From Arsenophonus sp052171895 (GTDB lineage: Bacteria > Pseudomonadota > Gammaproteobacteria > Enterobacterales > Enterobacteriaceae): a DNA stretch of 64,000 bases. The notes beneath the pieces were generated by a model. The model worked only from the letters and a program-made list of their open reading frames with translations, made no database searches and was not told the DNA's origin. The stretch spans positions 1-64,000 of the forward strand of contig JBQMRN010000003.1 in assembly GCA_052171895.1 (NCBI GenBank). The letters run 5' to 3'. A program made the position numbers and the translations under genes. Positions within the stretch are counted from its first letter, which is position 1. Every line of letters starts with the position of its first letter. This document shows positions 42,712-53,208 of the stretch, piece by piece.

Positions 42712-42742
42712 ACCTACTCTTACTTATTGGGTAAGAGTAGGT
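42712..42742. repeat. 12-bp perfect hairpin
   Basis: ACCTACTCTTAC, a seven-base loop, then GTAAGAGTAGGT. It is stable, but no T run follows on either strand. Possibly an old terminator. Confidence 0.6.
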
Positions 42743-43295
42743 AAAATTAAGTTGTTTTGCCAGCACAGATCTATGATTAGGATCTACCGTTAAATTTCGA
42801 TATGGCTATCTATATATATTGAATTGATCGCAGGATTTTATCCGTATAATCTAGGTATTTAACCATACTTTCATAAGTAGATGAATTCATAAGTAGATGA
42901 ATACTGTTGATGTAGATAAGATTTAACTTTCATTAGAAATATTAAATAAATAAAAATATGATTGTTTCTCCCTCTCCCATCCCAGAGCTTGCCACAAAAC
43001 AGCATAACGCCTAGAGTATGGAATAAATAACTAGAAATTTTTAATGACATTCTACAATGAAGATAGATATCTCAAACACCGTCCTAACTATAAATTGTAT
43101 CAATTGTAAAGCATATACGATAAACGGAATAATAAAAAGTTATCACTAATAGTGAATTGAGATAATGCATAAAACGGGTACCTAACTAACTACATACTGT
43201 GCGCGCTAAGATAAAACTGATTAATCACTCATTAAGCAAAAAATTTTTGACGTTATTAATATCAGGTTCTACCTTTACGCTAACTGTATCTTTTG
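42743..43295. other. Intergenic downstream of gyrA
   Basis: No gene is recognised. It contains a 16-bp tandem duplication at 42871-42902. No clear gyrA terminator. Confidence 0.5.
42871..42902 (+). repeat. 16-bp tandem duplication
   Basis: TCATAAGTAGATGAAT occurs twice in direct succession. Confidence 0.85.
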
Positions 43296-45851
43296 TCAAC
43301 GTTTGGTTATTATCTTATGTTCTTTAGGATCAATAACACGTTGTAAACCAACTACTTTTTCATCTTCAGCAGTACGAATTAAAGTGACGCCTTGAGTATT
43401 TCTGGCGACAATTCTAACCTCTTCAACTCGCGTACGAACTAAAGTGCTAGCATCAGTGATCATCATAATTTGATCAGTTTTTTCTACCTGAATTGCTCCA
43501 ACAACATTACCATTACGTTCACTAACTTTAATAGAAATAACACCTTGAGTAGCGCGAGATTTTGTTGGGTATTCACTCTGCTCAGTTCGTTTACCATAAC
43601 CATTTTCAGTAACAGTTAAAATATCAGCTTCCCCACGAGGTACAATCAATGAAACGACTTTATCGCCAGCTTGTAACTTAATACCTCGAACACCCGTTGC
43701 TGTTCGCCCCATAGGACGAACAGTATTTTCTGCGAAACGAACAACTTTACCAGCAGCAGAGAAAAGCATTATCTCATTTTTACCAGCAGTCAAATCAACG
43801 CCAATCAGTTCATCACCTTCATTAAGATTAACTGCTATAATTCCAGCACTTCTAGGACGAATAAAATCTTTTAGTGATGTCTTTTTAACCGTTCCACTCG
43901 CAGTTGCCATAAATATATAATGATTATCATCAAATTCACGTATCGGTAAAATTGCGGTAATACGTTCATTTTGTTCTAACGGCAATAAATTGACTATTGG
44001 TCGCCCACGTGCACCACGGCTAGCTTCGGACAGCTGGTAAACTTTCATCCAATAGAGACGGCCACGGCTAGAGAAGCATAGAATTGTGTCATGGGTATTG
44101 GCAACTAATAAACGCTCAATAAAATCTTCTTCTTTAATATGTGCTGCAGACTTACCTTTACCTCCTCGTCTCTGTGCTTCGTAATCAGATAGTGGCTGAT
44201 ATTTAACATACCCCTGATGTGATAAAGTTACAATCACATCTTCCTTGGTAATTAAATCTTCGATATTAATATCTGCGCTATTTTCAGTAATTTCTGTGCG
44301 GCGTGCATCCTGATACTGTTCTTTAACTGCTTTCAGCTCTTCACGGATAACTTCCATTAACCGTTCTGGGCTGGTTAATATATATAGTAATGCTGCAATA
44401 TGTTTTAGCAACTCACTATATTCATCTAATATTTTTTCATGTTCTAAGCTAGTTAATTTTTGCAAACGCAAATCAAGAATTGTCTGAGCTTGCTGTTCAG
44501 TTAAATAATATTGACCATCCCGCACTCCGTATTGAGGTTCAAACCATTCATGATGAACAGCGTTATCACCTGCACTTGCTAACAAGGCAGAAACATTACC
44601 TAATTGCCAAGGACGCGCAATCAAATCCAATTTCGCTTCATGAGGGGTTGATGCTTGGCGAATAAGTTTAATAATCGGATCAATATTTGCTAATGCGACG
44701 GCGAAGGACTCCAATATATGAGCACGTTCTCGCCTTTTTCGCAATTCAAAAATAGTTCGTCGAGTGACCACTTCTCTGCGATGACGAACAAAAGCTTCAA
44801 GGATTTCTTTTAAATTTAAAACTCTAGGCTGGCCATCACATAAGGCGACCATATTAATGCCAAATGAGAGTTGAAGTTGAGTGAGAGAATACAAATTATT
44901 TAGTACTACTTCCGCCACTGCATTTCGTTTTATTTCAATAATAATCCGCATGCCATCTTTATCAGACTCATCACGTAATGCGCTAATTCCATCAACACGT
45001 TTATCTTTAACCAATTCGGCAATTTTTTCAATTAAACGGGCTTTATTAACCTGATAAGGGATCTCATTGACAATAATTGTTTCACGACCATTTTTATCAT
45101 CAACTTCAATGTTAGCACGTGCACGAATACAGACTTTACCACGTCCCGTCCGATATGCGTTGATGATACCGCGGCGACCATTAATAATTGCAGCGGTTGG
45201 AAAATCAGGACCTGGAATATACTCTAGTAATCCTTCAATAGTAATATTTTCATCATTGATATAGGCTAAACAGCCATCAATGACTTCACTAAGGTTATGA
45301 GGTGGAATATTGGTGGCCATGCCAACAGCAATACCTGAAGAGCCGTTAACCAGAAAGTTTGGGACCCGCGTTGGCATAACATCAGGGATCTGCTCGGTAC
45401 CATCATAGTTAGGAATAAAATCAACGGTTTCCTTGTCTAAATCTTCCAACAATTCATGGGCAATTTTTGCCATGCGTACTTCAGTATAACGCATTGCAGC
45501 AGCAGAGTCACCATCAACAGAGCCAAAATTACCCTGCCCATCAACTAGCATATAACGCATTGAAAAAGGTTGTGCCAAACGAACTATCGCATCATAGACA
45601 GCACTATCACCGTGAGGATGGTATTTACCAATGACGTCACCGACTACACGAGCTGATTTTTTGTATGATTTATTCCAATCATTATCTAATACATTCATCG
45701 CATATAATACGCGTCGGTGAACAGGTTTTAATCCATCTCGTACATCTGGAAGGGCGCGTCCAACAATCACAGACATCGCATAATCCAAATAAGAGCTTTT
45801 TAGCTCCTCTTCGATATTGACTAGGGTAATTTCTCTTGCTATGTCACTCAT
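43296..45851 (-). CDS. gyrA: DNA gyrase subunit A
   Basis: GyrA forms the DNA-cleaving core of gyrase, which introduces negative supercoils with GyrB. The 851-residue product carries the winged-helix/cleavage domain with the catalytic Tyr in AAMRYTE (about residue 122). The quinolone region HPHGDSAVYDA has the wild-type Ser83 and Asp87. A coiled-coil tower follows, then the six-bladed C-terminal wrapping domain with the GyrA box QRRGGKGKS. The start at 45851 (MSDIAREI) matches the family and has AGGGA upstream; an upstream in-frame ATG at 45869 adds six residues. The protein stops at VVGLQRVIDPKEHKIITKR. It therefore lacks the roughly 25-residue acidic tail of the E. coli protein, which tunes DNA wrapping. 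Confidence 0.97.
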   Translation of the reverse strand: MSDIAREITLVNIEEELKSSYLDYAMSVIVGRALPDVRDGLKPVHRRVLYAMNVLDNDWNKSYKKSARVVGDVIGKYHPHGDSAVYDAIVRLAQPFSMRYMLVDGQGNFGSVDGDSAAAMRYTEVRMAKIAHELLEDLDKETVDFIPNYDGTEQIPDVMPTRVPNFLVNGSSGIAVGMATNIPPHNLSEVIDGCLAYINDENITIEGLLEYIPGPDFPTAAIINGRRGIINAYRTGRGKVCIRARANIEVDDKNGRETIIVNEIPYQVNKARLIEKIAELVKDKRVDGISALRDESDKDGMRIIIEIKRNAVAEVVLNNLYSLTQLQLSFGINMVALCDGQPRVLNLKEILEAFVRHRREVVTRRTIFELRKRRERAHILESFAVALANIDPIIKLIRQASTPHEAKLDLIARPWQLGNVSALLASAGDNAVHHEWFEPQYGVRDGQYYLTEQQAQTILDLRLQKLTSLEHEKILDEYSELLKHIAALLYILTSPERLMEVIREELKAVKEQYQDARRTEITENSADINIEDLITKEDVIVTLSHQGYVKYQPLSDYEAQRRGGKGKSAAHIKEEDFIERLLVANTHDTILCFSSRGRLYWMKVYQLSEASRGARGRPIVNLLPLEQNERITAILPIREFDDNHYIFMATASGTVKKTSLKDFIRPRSAGIIAVNLNEGDELIGVDLTAGKNEIMLFSAAGKVVRFAENTVRPMGRTATGVRGIKLQAGDKVVSLIVPRGEADILTVTENGYGKRTEQSEYPTKSRATQGVISIKVSERNGNVVGAIQVEKTDQIMMITDASTLVRTRVEEVRIVARNTQGVTLIRTAEDEKVVGLQRVIDPKEHKIITKR

Positions 45852-45870
45852 TGAGCTACTGTCCCTCATA

Positions 45871-45900
45871 CTCCTTATTTCATTAAGGAGTAAAATTATA
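45871..45900 (-). promoter_or_regulatory. gyrA -10 element and 5' UTR hairpin
   Basis: Read on the minus strand: TGGTATAAT, an extended -10 element (45895-45903), then CTCCTTA and TAAGGAG forming a seven-base hairpin within the leader (45871-45890). The second arm contains the Shine-Dalgarno-like AAGGAG. The hairpin could affect translation, but this is inference. Confidence 0.4.
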
Positions 45901-46017
45901 CCACAATAATCGTCATTTTATAAAAAAAGGAAACACATATTATTCAATAAAACATGTATAATGACTTAATGGCATTATAGAGTCTATTTAATAAAAAATT
46001 AAGGAGTAAATTTTCTG

Positions 46018-46749
46018 ATGAATAACAAGAATTCGCTCAGTCAGGCAAATGTTGATCTAACTGAAATCAACAAATTTAGCTCTTTTGCAAGTCGATGGTG
46101 GGATGAAACCAGTGAATTCAAACCTCTTCATCGGATTAATCCATTACGTTTAAACTATATCCTGGAACAGGCTAATGGTCTGTTCGGTAAAAAAGTACTA
46201 GATATTGGCTGCGGCGGAGGAATTTTATCAGAAAGTATGGCTAAAGAAGGTGCTCTAGTAACAGGAATTGATATGGCTGTAGATCCCCTACAAATCGCAG
46301 AACTCCATGCATTAAAAAGCAATATGAAAATCAACTACTTACAGAAAACTGCTGAAAACCATGCAGAAAAACACCCTCAAACTTATGATATTGTTACCTG
46401 CATGGAAATGCTGGAACATGTTCCGGATCCTGAATCTGTCGTTCAATCATGCGCAAAATTAGTTAAACCAGGCGGTCAAGTATTTTTTTCTACTATTAAT
46501 CGTAATAAAAAATCCTGGTTATTAGCAATTATTGCTGCTGAGCATATTTTAAAAATAGTTCCTAAAGGTACTCATAATGTGAAGAAATTTATTCGACCTT
46601 CTGAGCTACTTAGTTGGATAGATAAAACTTCTTTACAAGAACAACATATTATCGGATTACATTATAATCCGATAAGCGACAAATTTTCGTTAGGCAAAAA
46701 TGTTGATGTTAATTATATGTTGCATTTATCAAATGCAAGTAATTGTTAA
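46018..46749 (+). CDS. ubiG: Ubiquinone O-methyltransferase
   Basis: UbiG performs both O-methylations of the ubiquinone ring using S-adenosylmethionine. The 243-residue protein has SAM motif I as LDIGCGGG (61-68) and motif II around DIVTCMEMLEHV. The conserved WWDE start region is at about 27-30. AAGGAG lies nine bases before the ATG. gyrA and ubiG are divergent with a 166-base gap, as in E. coli. Its retention indicates that a ubiquinone-dependent respiratory chain remains. Confidence 0.95.
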   Translation: MNNKNSLSQANVDLTEINKFSSFASRWWDETSEFKPLHRINPLRLNYILEQANGLFGKKVLDIGCGGGILSESMAKEGALVTGIDMAVDPLQIAELHALKSNMKINYLQKTAENHAEKHPQTYDIVTCMEMLEHVPDPESVVQSCAKLVKPGGQVFFSTINRNKKSWLLAIIAAEHILKIVPKGTHNVKKFIRPSELLSWIDKTSLQEQHIIGLHYNPISDKFSLGKNVDVNYMLHLSNASNC

Positions 46750-47064
46750 TATTTGCTGAAAAACAACAATTAATAGATCATTATTAAATTTATTTTTCAC
46801 CATTACCTTGGTAACATAAATTATAATATTTTGATCTTATCATATAATACATAGTTATCAGTTAATTGATAAAATTCAGCACTGGATTATTGCAAAAAAC
46901 TTCATTTTTATAGACTTGATAAAAGTTGCAAATACCATTAGCTTATATAGCTAACAATAAGAATATGTTAATTGTATTAACAGCACAGCGTTTTATATTT
47001 TTATTAACCATTGAGTATACTGATCGATAAATATTTAGATAGTTAAGTTTAGGTGTATCTACCC
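46750..47064. other. nrdA upstream region
   Basis: About 315 bases holding the promoter of the nrdA-nrdB-yfaE operon. A TTAGCTTATATAGCTAA palindrome lies near 46938. I could not find a convincing pair of NrdR boxes or DnaA boxes. Confidence 0.45.
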
Positions 47065-49356
47065 ATGAACCAAAGTCTATTAGTCACTAAACGTGCTGGA
47101 CATAAAGAACGCATTGATCTTGATAAAATCCATAAAGTCATTACCTGGGCAGCTGAAAGCCTAAAAGATGTATCTGTTTCACAAGTAGAGCTACGTTCTC
47201 AGATCCAGTTTTATGATGGTATCAAAACTTCCGATATTCACGAAACTATGATTAAAGCTGCGGCAGATCTTATTTCAGCTGATACACCTGATTACCAATA
47301 TCTTGCAGCCCGATTAGCTATTTTCCATCTGCGAAAAAAAGCCTTTGGGCAATTTGAACCACCGGCATTATATCAGCATGTTTTGCATATGGTTAAAATA
47401 GGTAAATATGATAAACATCTACTGACAGATTATACCGCAGAAGAATTTAAGCAGATGGATAGTTTTCTGGATCACTGGCGTGATATGAATTTTTCATACG
47501 GTGCAGTTAAGCAATTAGAAGGTAAATACTTAGTGCAAAACCGGGTAAGCGGGGAAATTCATGAAAGTGCCCAATTTCTCTATATTCTTGTTTCTGCTTG
47601 CCTTTTTTCACGCTATCCAAAAAAGACAAGGTTAAACTATATTCGTCGCTTTTATGATGCAATTTCAACTTTTAAAATTTCACTACCTACCCCAATTATG
47701 GCTGGGGTACGCACCCCAACTCGCCAATTTAGTTCTTGCGTATTAATTGAATGTGGCGATAGCCTTGATTCAATTAATGCCACCGCTAGCGCAATTGTGA
47801 AATATGTTTCTCAACGTGCCGGTATCGGCATTAATGCTGGCTGTATTCGCGCATTAGGTAGTCCAATTCGGGGAGGTGAAGTGTTTCATACAGGCTGTAT
47901 TCCTTTCTATAAACATTTTCAAACTGCGGTAAAATCTTGTTCTCAAGGTGGCGTACGTGGTGGTGGTTCCACGCTATTTTATCCTCTCTGGCATTTAGAG
48001 GTTGAAAGCTTACTAGTGCTAAAAAATAATCGTGGTGTTGAAGGCAATCGTGTTCGTCATCTGGACTATGGTATACAAATTAATAAACTCATGTATGAAC
48101 GCCTTATCAAAGATGAAAAAATTACCCTCTTTAGCCCTTCTGATGTTCCCGGTTTATACGAAGCATTTTCCGCTGATCAAAGCGAATTTAAACGTTTATA
48201 TATAAAATATGAACAAAACGCAAACATACGCCAGAAATGCGTTAAAGCGCTTGATCTATTTTCACTTATGATGCAAGAGCGAGCATCAACCGGGCGTATT
48301 TATATTCAAAATATTGATCACTGTAATACCCATAGCCCATTTGATGCTAAAGTTGCGCCAATTCGTCAATCAAACCTCTGTTTAGAAATCGCCTTGCCAA
48401 CCCGACCTTTAAATAATGTTAACGACGAAAATGGTGAAATTGCACTTTGTACTCTTTCCGCCTTTAATTTAGGTGCCATTACTTCATTAGATGAAGTGGA
48501 GGAGTTGGCGGTATTGGCCGTATATGCATTAGATTCACTGCTCGATTATCAAAACTATCCAATTATTGCTGCGAAAAAAAGCTCTATGGGTCGTCGTACT
48601 TTAGGTATTGGCGTCATTAATTATGCTTATTATTTAGCTAAACATGGCGTTCAGTACTCCGATGGTAGTGCAAATAATCTGACCCATAAAACATTTGAAG
48701 CGATCCAATATTATTTATTGAAAGCATCTAATGAATTGGCAAAAGAACAAGGTGCTTGTCCATGGTTTCATGAAACTACTTATGCAAAAGGTATTTTGCC
48801 TATTGATAGTTATAAAAAATCATTAGATGCACTAACATCTGAACCACTACATTATGATTGGCAAACTTTACGTAAAGATATCAAGCAATATGGTTTGCGT
48901 AACTCAACGCTTTCTGCTTTAATGCCATCAGAAACTTCGTCACAAATATCTAATGCTACCAATGGTATTGAACCACCTCGAGGTTATATCAGCATTAAAG
49001 CATCAAAAAATGGTATTTTGCGCCAAGTTATACCTGAGTACGAACGTTTGAAAAACGATTATGAATTGTTGTGGCAAATGCCCAATAATAAGGGTTATTT
49101 ACAGTTGGTTGGTATTATGCAGAAATTTATTGATCAATCAATTTCTGCTAACACTAATTATGATCCAACCCGTTTTCCAAATAATAAAGTTCCAATGAAT
49201 CAATTACTGAAAGATTTGCTACTTGCTTATAAATATGGGCTAAAAACACTTTATTACCATAACACCCGTGATGGTGCAGAAGATACCCAAGCCGATTTGG
49301 AAGAGGTTATTAAATTACCTGAGAGCGATTGTAATGGCGGTGCTTGTAAGATTTAA
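47065..49356 (+). CDS. nrdA: Ribonucleoside-diphosphate reductase 1, alpha subunit
   Basis: NrdA is the catalytic subunit of class Ia ribonucleotide reductase, reducing NDPs to dNDPs aerobically. The 763-residue protein has an N-terminal ATP cone (about 5-95). Active-site cysteines are C225 (RQFSSC), the thiyl-radical C439 (SNLCLE) and C462 (ALCTLS), and the redox pair lies in the C-terminal CNGGACKI. The start at 47065 gives MNQSLLVTKR as in E. coli; the ATG at 47053 adds four residues. Residue 260 is Cys where E. coli has Arg (INAGCIRALGS). By recall, eukaryotic class Ia enzymes also have Cys there, so this is not obviously harmful. First gene of an operon with nrdB 11 bases downstream. Confidence 0.96.
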   Translation: MNQSLLVTKRAGHKERIDLDKIHKVITWAAESLKDVSVSQVELRSQIQFYDGIKTSDIHETMIKAAADLISADTPDYQYLAARLAIFHLRKKAFGQFEPPALYQHVLHMVKIGKYDKHLLTDYTAEEFKQMDSFLDHWRDMNFSYGAVKQLEGKYLVQNRVSGEIHESAQFLYILVSACLFSRYPKKTRLNYIRRFYDAISTFKISLPTPIMAGVRTPTRQFSSCVLIECGDSLDSINATASAIVKYVSQRAGIGINAGCIRALGSPIRGGEVFHTGCIPFYKHFQTAVKSCSQGGVRGGGSTLFYPLWHLEVESLLVLKNNRGVEGNRVRHLDYGIQINKLMYERLIKDEKITLFSPSDVPGLYEAFSADQSEFKRLYIKYEQNANIRQKCVKALDLFSLMMQERASTGRIYIQNIDHCNTHSPFDAKVAPIRQSNLCLEIALPTRPLNNVNDENGEIALCTLSAFNLGAITSLDEVEELAVLAVYALDSLLDYQNYPIIAAKKSSMGRRTLGIGVINYAYYLAKHGVQYSDGSANNLTHKTFEAIQYYLLKASNELAKEQGACPWFHETTYAKGILPIDSYKKSLDALTSEPLHYDWQTLRKDIKQYGLRNSTLSALMPSETSSQISNATNGIEPPRGYISIKASKNGILRQVIPEYERLKNDYELLWQMPNNKGYLQLVGIMQKFIDQSISANTNYDPTRFPNNKVPMNQLLKDLLLAYKYGLKTLYYHNTRDGAEDTQADLEEVIKLPESDCNGGACKI

Positions 49357-49367
49357 CCTGAGGACGT

Positions 49368-50504
49368 ATGAAATACCAATATACAACATTTTCGCAAACT
49401 AAAAACGATCAATTACAAGAACCGATGTTCTTTGGACAGTCTGTCAACGTTGCCCGTTATGATCAACAAAAATATCCTATTTTTGAGCAGCTGATTGAAA
49501 AGCAACTCTCTTTTTTTTGGCGCCCGGAAGAAATTGATGTTTCTCGTGATCGTATTGATTATCAATCGCTACCTGAACATGAAAAACACATTTTTATTAG
49601 TAATTTAAAATATCAAACACTATTAGATTCAATTCAAGGACGTAGCCCTAACGTAGCACTACTGCCCCTTATTTCAATTCCTGAGCTTGAAACCTGGATA
49701 GAAACTTGGTCATTTTCAGAAACTATTCATTCACGCTCTTACACGCATATTATTCGTAATATTGTTAATGACCCATCAATTATTTTTGACGATATCGTAA
49801 CTAATAAAGAAATTTTAAAGCGGGCAAAAGATATTTCCACTTATTATGACGATTTAATTAAGATGACCAGCTATTACCATATGTTAGGTGAAGGCAATCA
49901 TACAATTAATGATAAAAATGTAATTATTTCTTTACACTATTTAAAAAAGCAGTTCTATCTATGTCTGATGAGTGTTAACGCATTAGAAGCTATTCGTTTT
50001 TATGTTAGCTTCGCTTGTTCATTTGCTTTTGCTGAACGTGAATTGATGGAAGGAAACGCTAAAATTATCAAATTGATTGCCCGTGATGAAGCTTTGCATC
50101 TCACTGGTACCCAACATATGTTAAACCTGATGCGTTATGGTCAAGATGATCCTGAAATGGCCATCATTGCTAAAGAGTCTGAAGAAACATGTTACAAATT
50201 GTTTGTTCAAGCCGCCGAACAGGAAAAGGAGTGGGCCGAGTATCTCTTCTCGAATGGTTCAATGATCGGTCTGAATAAAGACATTTTATGTCAATATATC
50301 GAATATATTAGCAATATTCGTATGCAAGCTGTTGGATTAAAATTACCCTTTGAAACACGCTCAAACCCTATTCCATGGATCAATGCCTGGTTAGTTTCTG
50401 ATAACGTTCAGGTAGCACCACAGGAAGTAGAAGTCAGTTCTTACCTGGTTGGGCAAATTGATGCTCAGGTCGATACCGATGAACTGCGTAATTTTGAGTT
50501 ATAA
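49368..50504 (+). CDS. nrdB: Ribonucleoside-diphosphate reductase 1, beta subunit
   Basis: NrdB houses the diiron-tyrosyl radical that activates NrdA. The 378-residue product is two residues longer at the N-terminus than E. coli NrdB. The radical Tyr is Y125 (RSYTHII, E. coli Y122). Iron ligands are D87, E118 and H121, with the second set in MEGNAKIIKLIARDEALHL. The C-terminal tail SYLVGQIDAQVDTDELRNFEL binds NrdA. Ribosome-binding site GAGGACG, six bases before the ATG. Followed after six bases by yfaE. Confidence 0.97.
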   Translation: MKYQYTTFSQTKNDQLQEPMFFGQSVNVARYDQQKYPIFEQLIEKQLSFFWRPEEIDVSRDRIDYQSLPEHEKHIFISNLKYQTLLDSIQGRSPNVALLPLISIPELETWIETWSFSETIHSRSYTHIIRNIVNDPSIIFDDIVTNKEILKRAKDISTYYDDLIKMTSYYHMLGEGNHTINDKNVIISLHYLKKQFYLCLMSVNALEAIRFYVSFACSFAFAERELMEGNAKIIKLIARDEALHLTGTQHMLNLMRYGQDDPEMAIIAKESEETCYKLFVQAAEQEKEWAEYLFSNGSMIGLNKDILCQYIEYISNIRMQAVGLKLPFETRSNPIPWINAWLVSDNVQVAPQEVEVSSYLVGQIDAQVDTDELRNFEL

Positions 50505-50510
50505 ACCCTT

Positions 50511-50780
50511 ATGCTAAGCTATAAAATTACTCTGCACCATGCGCAGAGTATACAGATCCCTTTTCGTTATAAACAACATACTAACCTACTTGATGCCCTT
50601 GAACAGAGTTCAATTCAAATTGAATTTCAATGTCGGGAAGGCTTTTGTGGTGCCTGTCGGGTTTATCTACGAAAAGGAAAAGTGGCATATCGTCATAAAC
50701 CAATCGCATTCCTTGATAAAGGTGAGATATTAGCTTGTAGTTGCCTGCCACTCACCGATATTGATATTAATATCAATTAA
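50511..50780 (+). CDS. yfaE: 2Fe-2S ferredoxin-like protein YfaE
   Basis: YfaE helps assemble and maintain the diiron-radical cofactor of NrdB. The 89-residue protein is a plant-type ferredoxin with cluster ligands C41, C46, C49 and C76 (CREGFCGAC...ILAC). It lies six bases after nrdB, so the three genes are very likely one operon. The length matches E. coli YfaE (84 residues). Confidence 0.92.
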   Translation: MLSYKITLHHAQSIQIPFRYKQHTNLLDALEQSSIQIEFQCREGFCGACRVYLRKGKVAYRHKPIAFLDKGEILACSCLPLTDIDININ

Positions 50781-50807
50781 TAATATCATTGAGCGCTAAC
50801 AGTAAAA

Positions 50808-50987
50808 CTATTTACGTTTTTTAGCAACCACCAGTAGCGTCATCAGACGCCGTAGCTGGTTTCTCATGTCAGCAATTTTATCTAATAGATAATCAGCCGG
50901 TTGAGAGGCTCAATGAGTTATTCAATAGAAAATCCAGCTGTTAATAAACTGGTTAAATAAGTTGTTAAAGTTTTTTGGTACTTAGTT
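50808..50987 (-). pseudogene. SAM-dependent methyltransferase, C-terminal stub
   Basis: The last 60 or so codons of a class I methyltransferase: KTLTTYLTSLLTAGFSIE, then LIEP, then (after a frame change) DKIADMRNQLRRLMTLLVVAKKRK and a TAG at 50808. This tail is typical of small uncharacterised SAM methyltransferases. The stub contains one internal stop and one frame change. The upstream part is cut off by an IS481-like remnant. Confidence 0.65.
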
Positions 50988-51830
50988 GTCATATCCAGGA
51001 TGATAGTATGATTTTTGACTAATTCAGGTTTAACTTTGAACAATATTTCATAGACTGTAATGAAGTTTTACTACCCAATAGTGATTGGGGTAATTGCTGA
51101 TTATATAAACAAATATATAGATGCAGAGAGTGATTTCAAGCTCTTCACAAGAATTGAAATGATGGTGCTTTGCAGCCCATCTTCCTATGCAGCTATTAAA
51201 TTGCTCGACAATACCATTCGTTTGAGGATGGTTAGCAGGTCTAAGTCAATGTTTTCTATACTAAGCTTTGTACATAAACGCTCGAATTCCTATTTTCTGG
51301 TAGCTGAACGTTTTTGCAGACCAATAAAAGTGGTCTGTAAAAATTTTACCCCATTGTCTCTAAGTACTCCAGATGGATAAGCTATGGGATATGCTCGGTT
51401 AAGATCATGAAAGAAGTATCGAGCATTGGCTGCGGTATTGTTTTTGTAAAAACGGATAAAAACTTATCGAGTTTCGTGATTTATACCTATAAAAAGATAA
51501 TGTCGTAAAGTTTCATTTTGGATTTTTAGAAGATATTTCACATCTACCTGCAGTGCAGATAACCAGGGTAATAGCTTTTTTTTAACGCTTTATACTTTGG
51601 CTTCAATGCTTTCCCTTCCTCATTTTATGGAAATTTCCTACATTCCCCCTGAACCCTCCGTAAACATCAATCCTAGGCCAGATCGAGTAAACGGAGTTCA
51701 GAAATTCTCATACGGACTGTCAGCAGATCCTAAAGATGGAGAAAAAGTTTTTTGTAGGAAAACGATTACGGCTTTCTGATCGATTAAAATAGCCTTGTCA
51801 GCAAACAATGGGGAATATGGCTGTGATCAT
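50988..51830 (-). mobile_element. IS481-like element, decayed
   Basis: Opposite orientation to the other four copies. The right side holds the N-terminal part (a reverse match to 18925-19150, including GGGAATATGGC near 51811). The left side ends with TGTCATATCC, the complement of the family's GGATATGACA end. Frames are broken throughout. It truncates a methyltransferase gene and abuts the 5' end of an IS1595 copy. Confidence 0.75.
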
Positions 51831-51838
51831 TATGGTAT

Positions 51839-52875
51839 GTTTGCTAAAGATTGTTGCTAGAAATCCCTTATACGGTATGAAGGATTTTCGTTACAGAGGT
51901 TACCATAAAAAAGCAAACAGGGATACAGATCGAAGAGACTCTTTCCTCATTCTCTGTTAATATAAAGCTTCATTTCATTAATTAGTTTTACAACAATCTG
52001 TTGGATGATGTGGATTCATGGATTGAAGCAAGTCATTCCACTTTAATTCTACCCATATTGTTACAGTGAACATGTTATCCGCTTGGGATATTCATTAGGG
52101 TTGCAGCGATGTGGTTGCAAAATCCACGATTATAAGAAAATATTTAACAATCTTACTGGAAGATTCCTAGCAAAATTATATCAGAAGGATAAATGGTTTA
52201 ATTATCTATGATGTATATTGAATAGCGTACTTTACGGGGTCAGCAAAATAAACAGGGATTGATTTGAAAATAGCCTTTAATATGGTCTCACTACTTCCTT
52301 ACCTCAGCACAGCAGCGACAGCCAACATAAATGCAGTAAAGTGGTATTGTTGAAGTCGACGAAATATTTTTCCTAAATCCTTTAAAGGGAAGCATTATAT
52401 CCCATATAGGAAAGGTAGAAAATCGAAGGAAAGGAGGAGATAAAAAGAAAGAACGAATTGCGATCTCTTTAATCGCCAGAGATCGATAGAGTCATATGAG
52501 CGATGAAATTTTTAAAAAATTTAATGCAAGGTATCTTAGCCTTTTTATTAAGCTTATTATTAATAAAAAGTCCATCCTTTTCTTGGATGAAGCTAAATGG
52601 TACGAAATCTTTGCCTGCGATCATGAAATTAGTTACCATAGCCTAATAAAGTTGGATAATTAGAGATTTGTTGGGTAAGGAATTCCACATTCAAACTGTG
52701 AATAGTTATATTAGCTGATTAAAAGGATAGTTTAGTAAATTCCATGGTGGTATGGTTGTTTTATTTATCAAATTATCAGGCCTGGGATGGAGAAGATTGT
52801 TTGAAACCACAATAATTGAAATATAGGCGTGGTGATTATAAATTTCTCTGCAAGAAAAGTAATAACCTTTTTCTA
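51839..52875 (+). mobile_element. IS1595-family element, full length but decayed
   Basis: Starts TTTGCTAAAGATTGTTGCTAG and ends near AATAACCTTTTTCTAA. Frames contain a KKQTGIQIEETLSSF-like start at 51910, the CPYCYSEHVIR zinc-ligand region near 52050, GIVEVDEIF near 52345 and the SYISxLKG...HGGMVVLF end near 52710-52760. Multiple stops. Confidence 0.75.
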
Positions 52876-53208
52876 AAAATAGCCTTGAATTTTTTATTTC
52901 TATTTTGGCAATAGTTTTAATGGTACACCTATATATCACGGGTCATGGCGAGTTCAGTAAAGGCAATGCCTGAAACCTTAGTTTACTGTGGTAGTAATGT
53001 TTGGTGCTTTACTCTCCTTTATCTAATTTTTAGGCTGCCAATATTCTAACGATCGAAAGTTTCTTTAAGGAAACTTATATTGCTTACGTCAGTATGATCA
53101 AAATTAGTTCAGTTATAATCTTGCTTTTTTAATGAATAATATTTCTGCTGAACTTAACACTAGTGCATATATTACACAAATTTCCTCCGGTATGTTACCA
53201 GAGGAATT
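52876..53208. other. Intergenic between IS1595 and IS256 remnants
   Basis: Nothing recognised. Short stop-rich frames only. Confidence 0.5.

Noticed and set aside
44480..45264. Short plus-strand open frames inside gyrA
   Set aside because: Antisense shadows of a well-conserved gene with no start signals and no family resemblance.
46750..47064. Possible NrdR boxes before nrdA
   Set aside because: No pair of 16-base boxes with the expected ACA/TGT ends and spacing was found. The one palindrome (TTAGCTTATATAGCTAA) does not fit.
51060..51380. 106-codon plus-strand open frame
   Set aside because: It is the antisense of the IS481 integrase core. The same antisense pattern is seen opposite the copy at 19408-19623.
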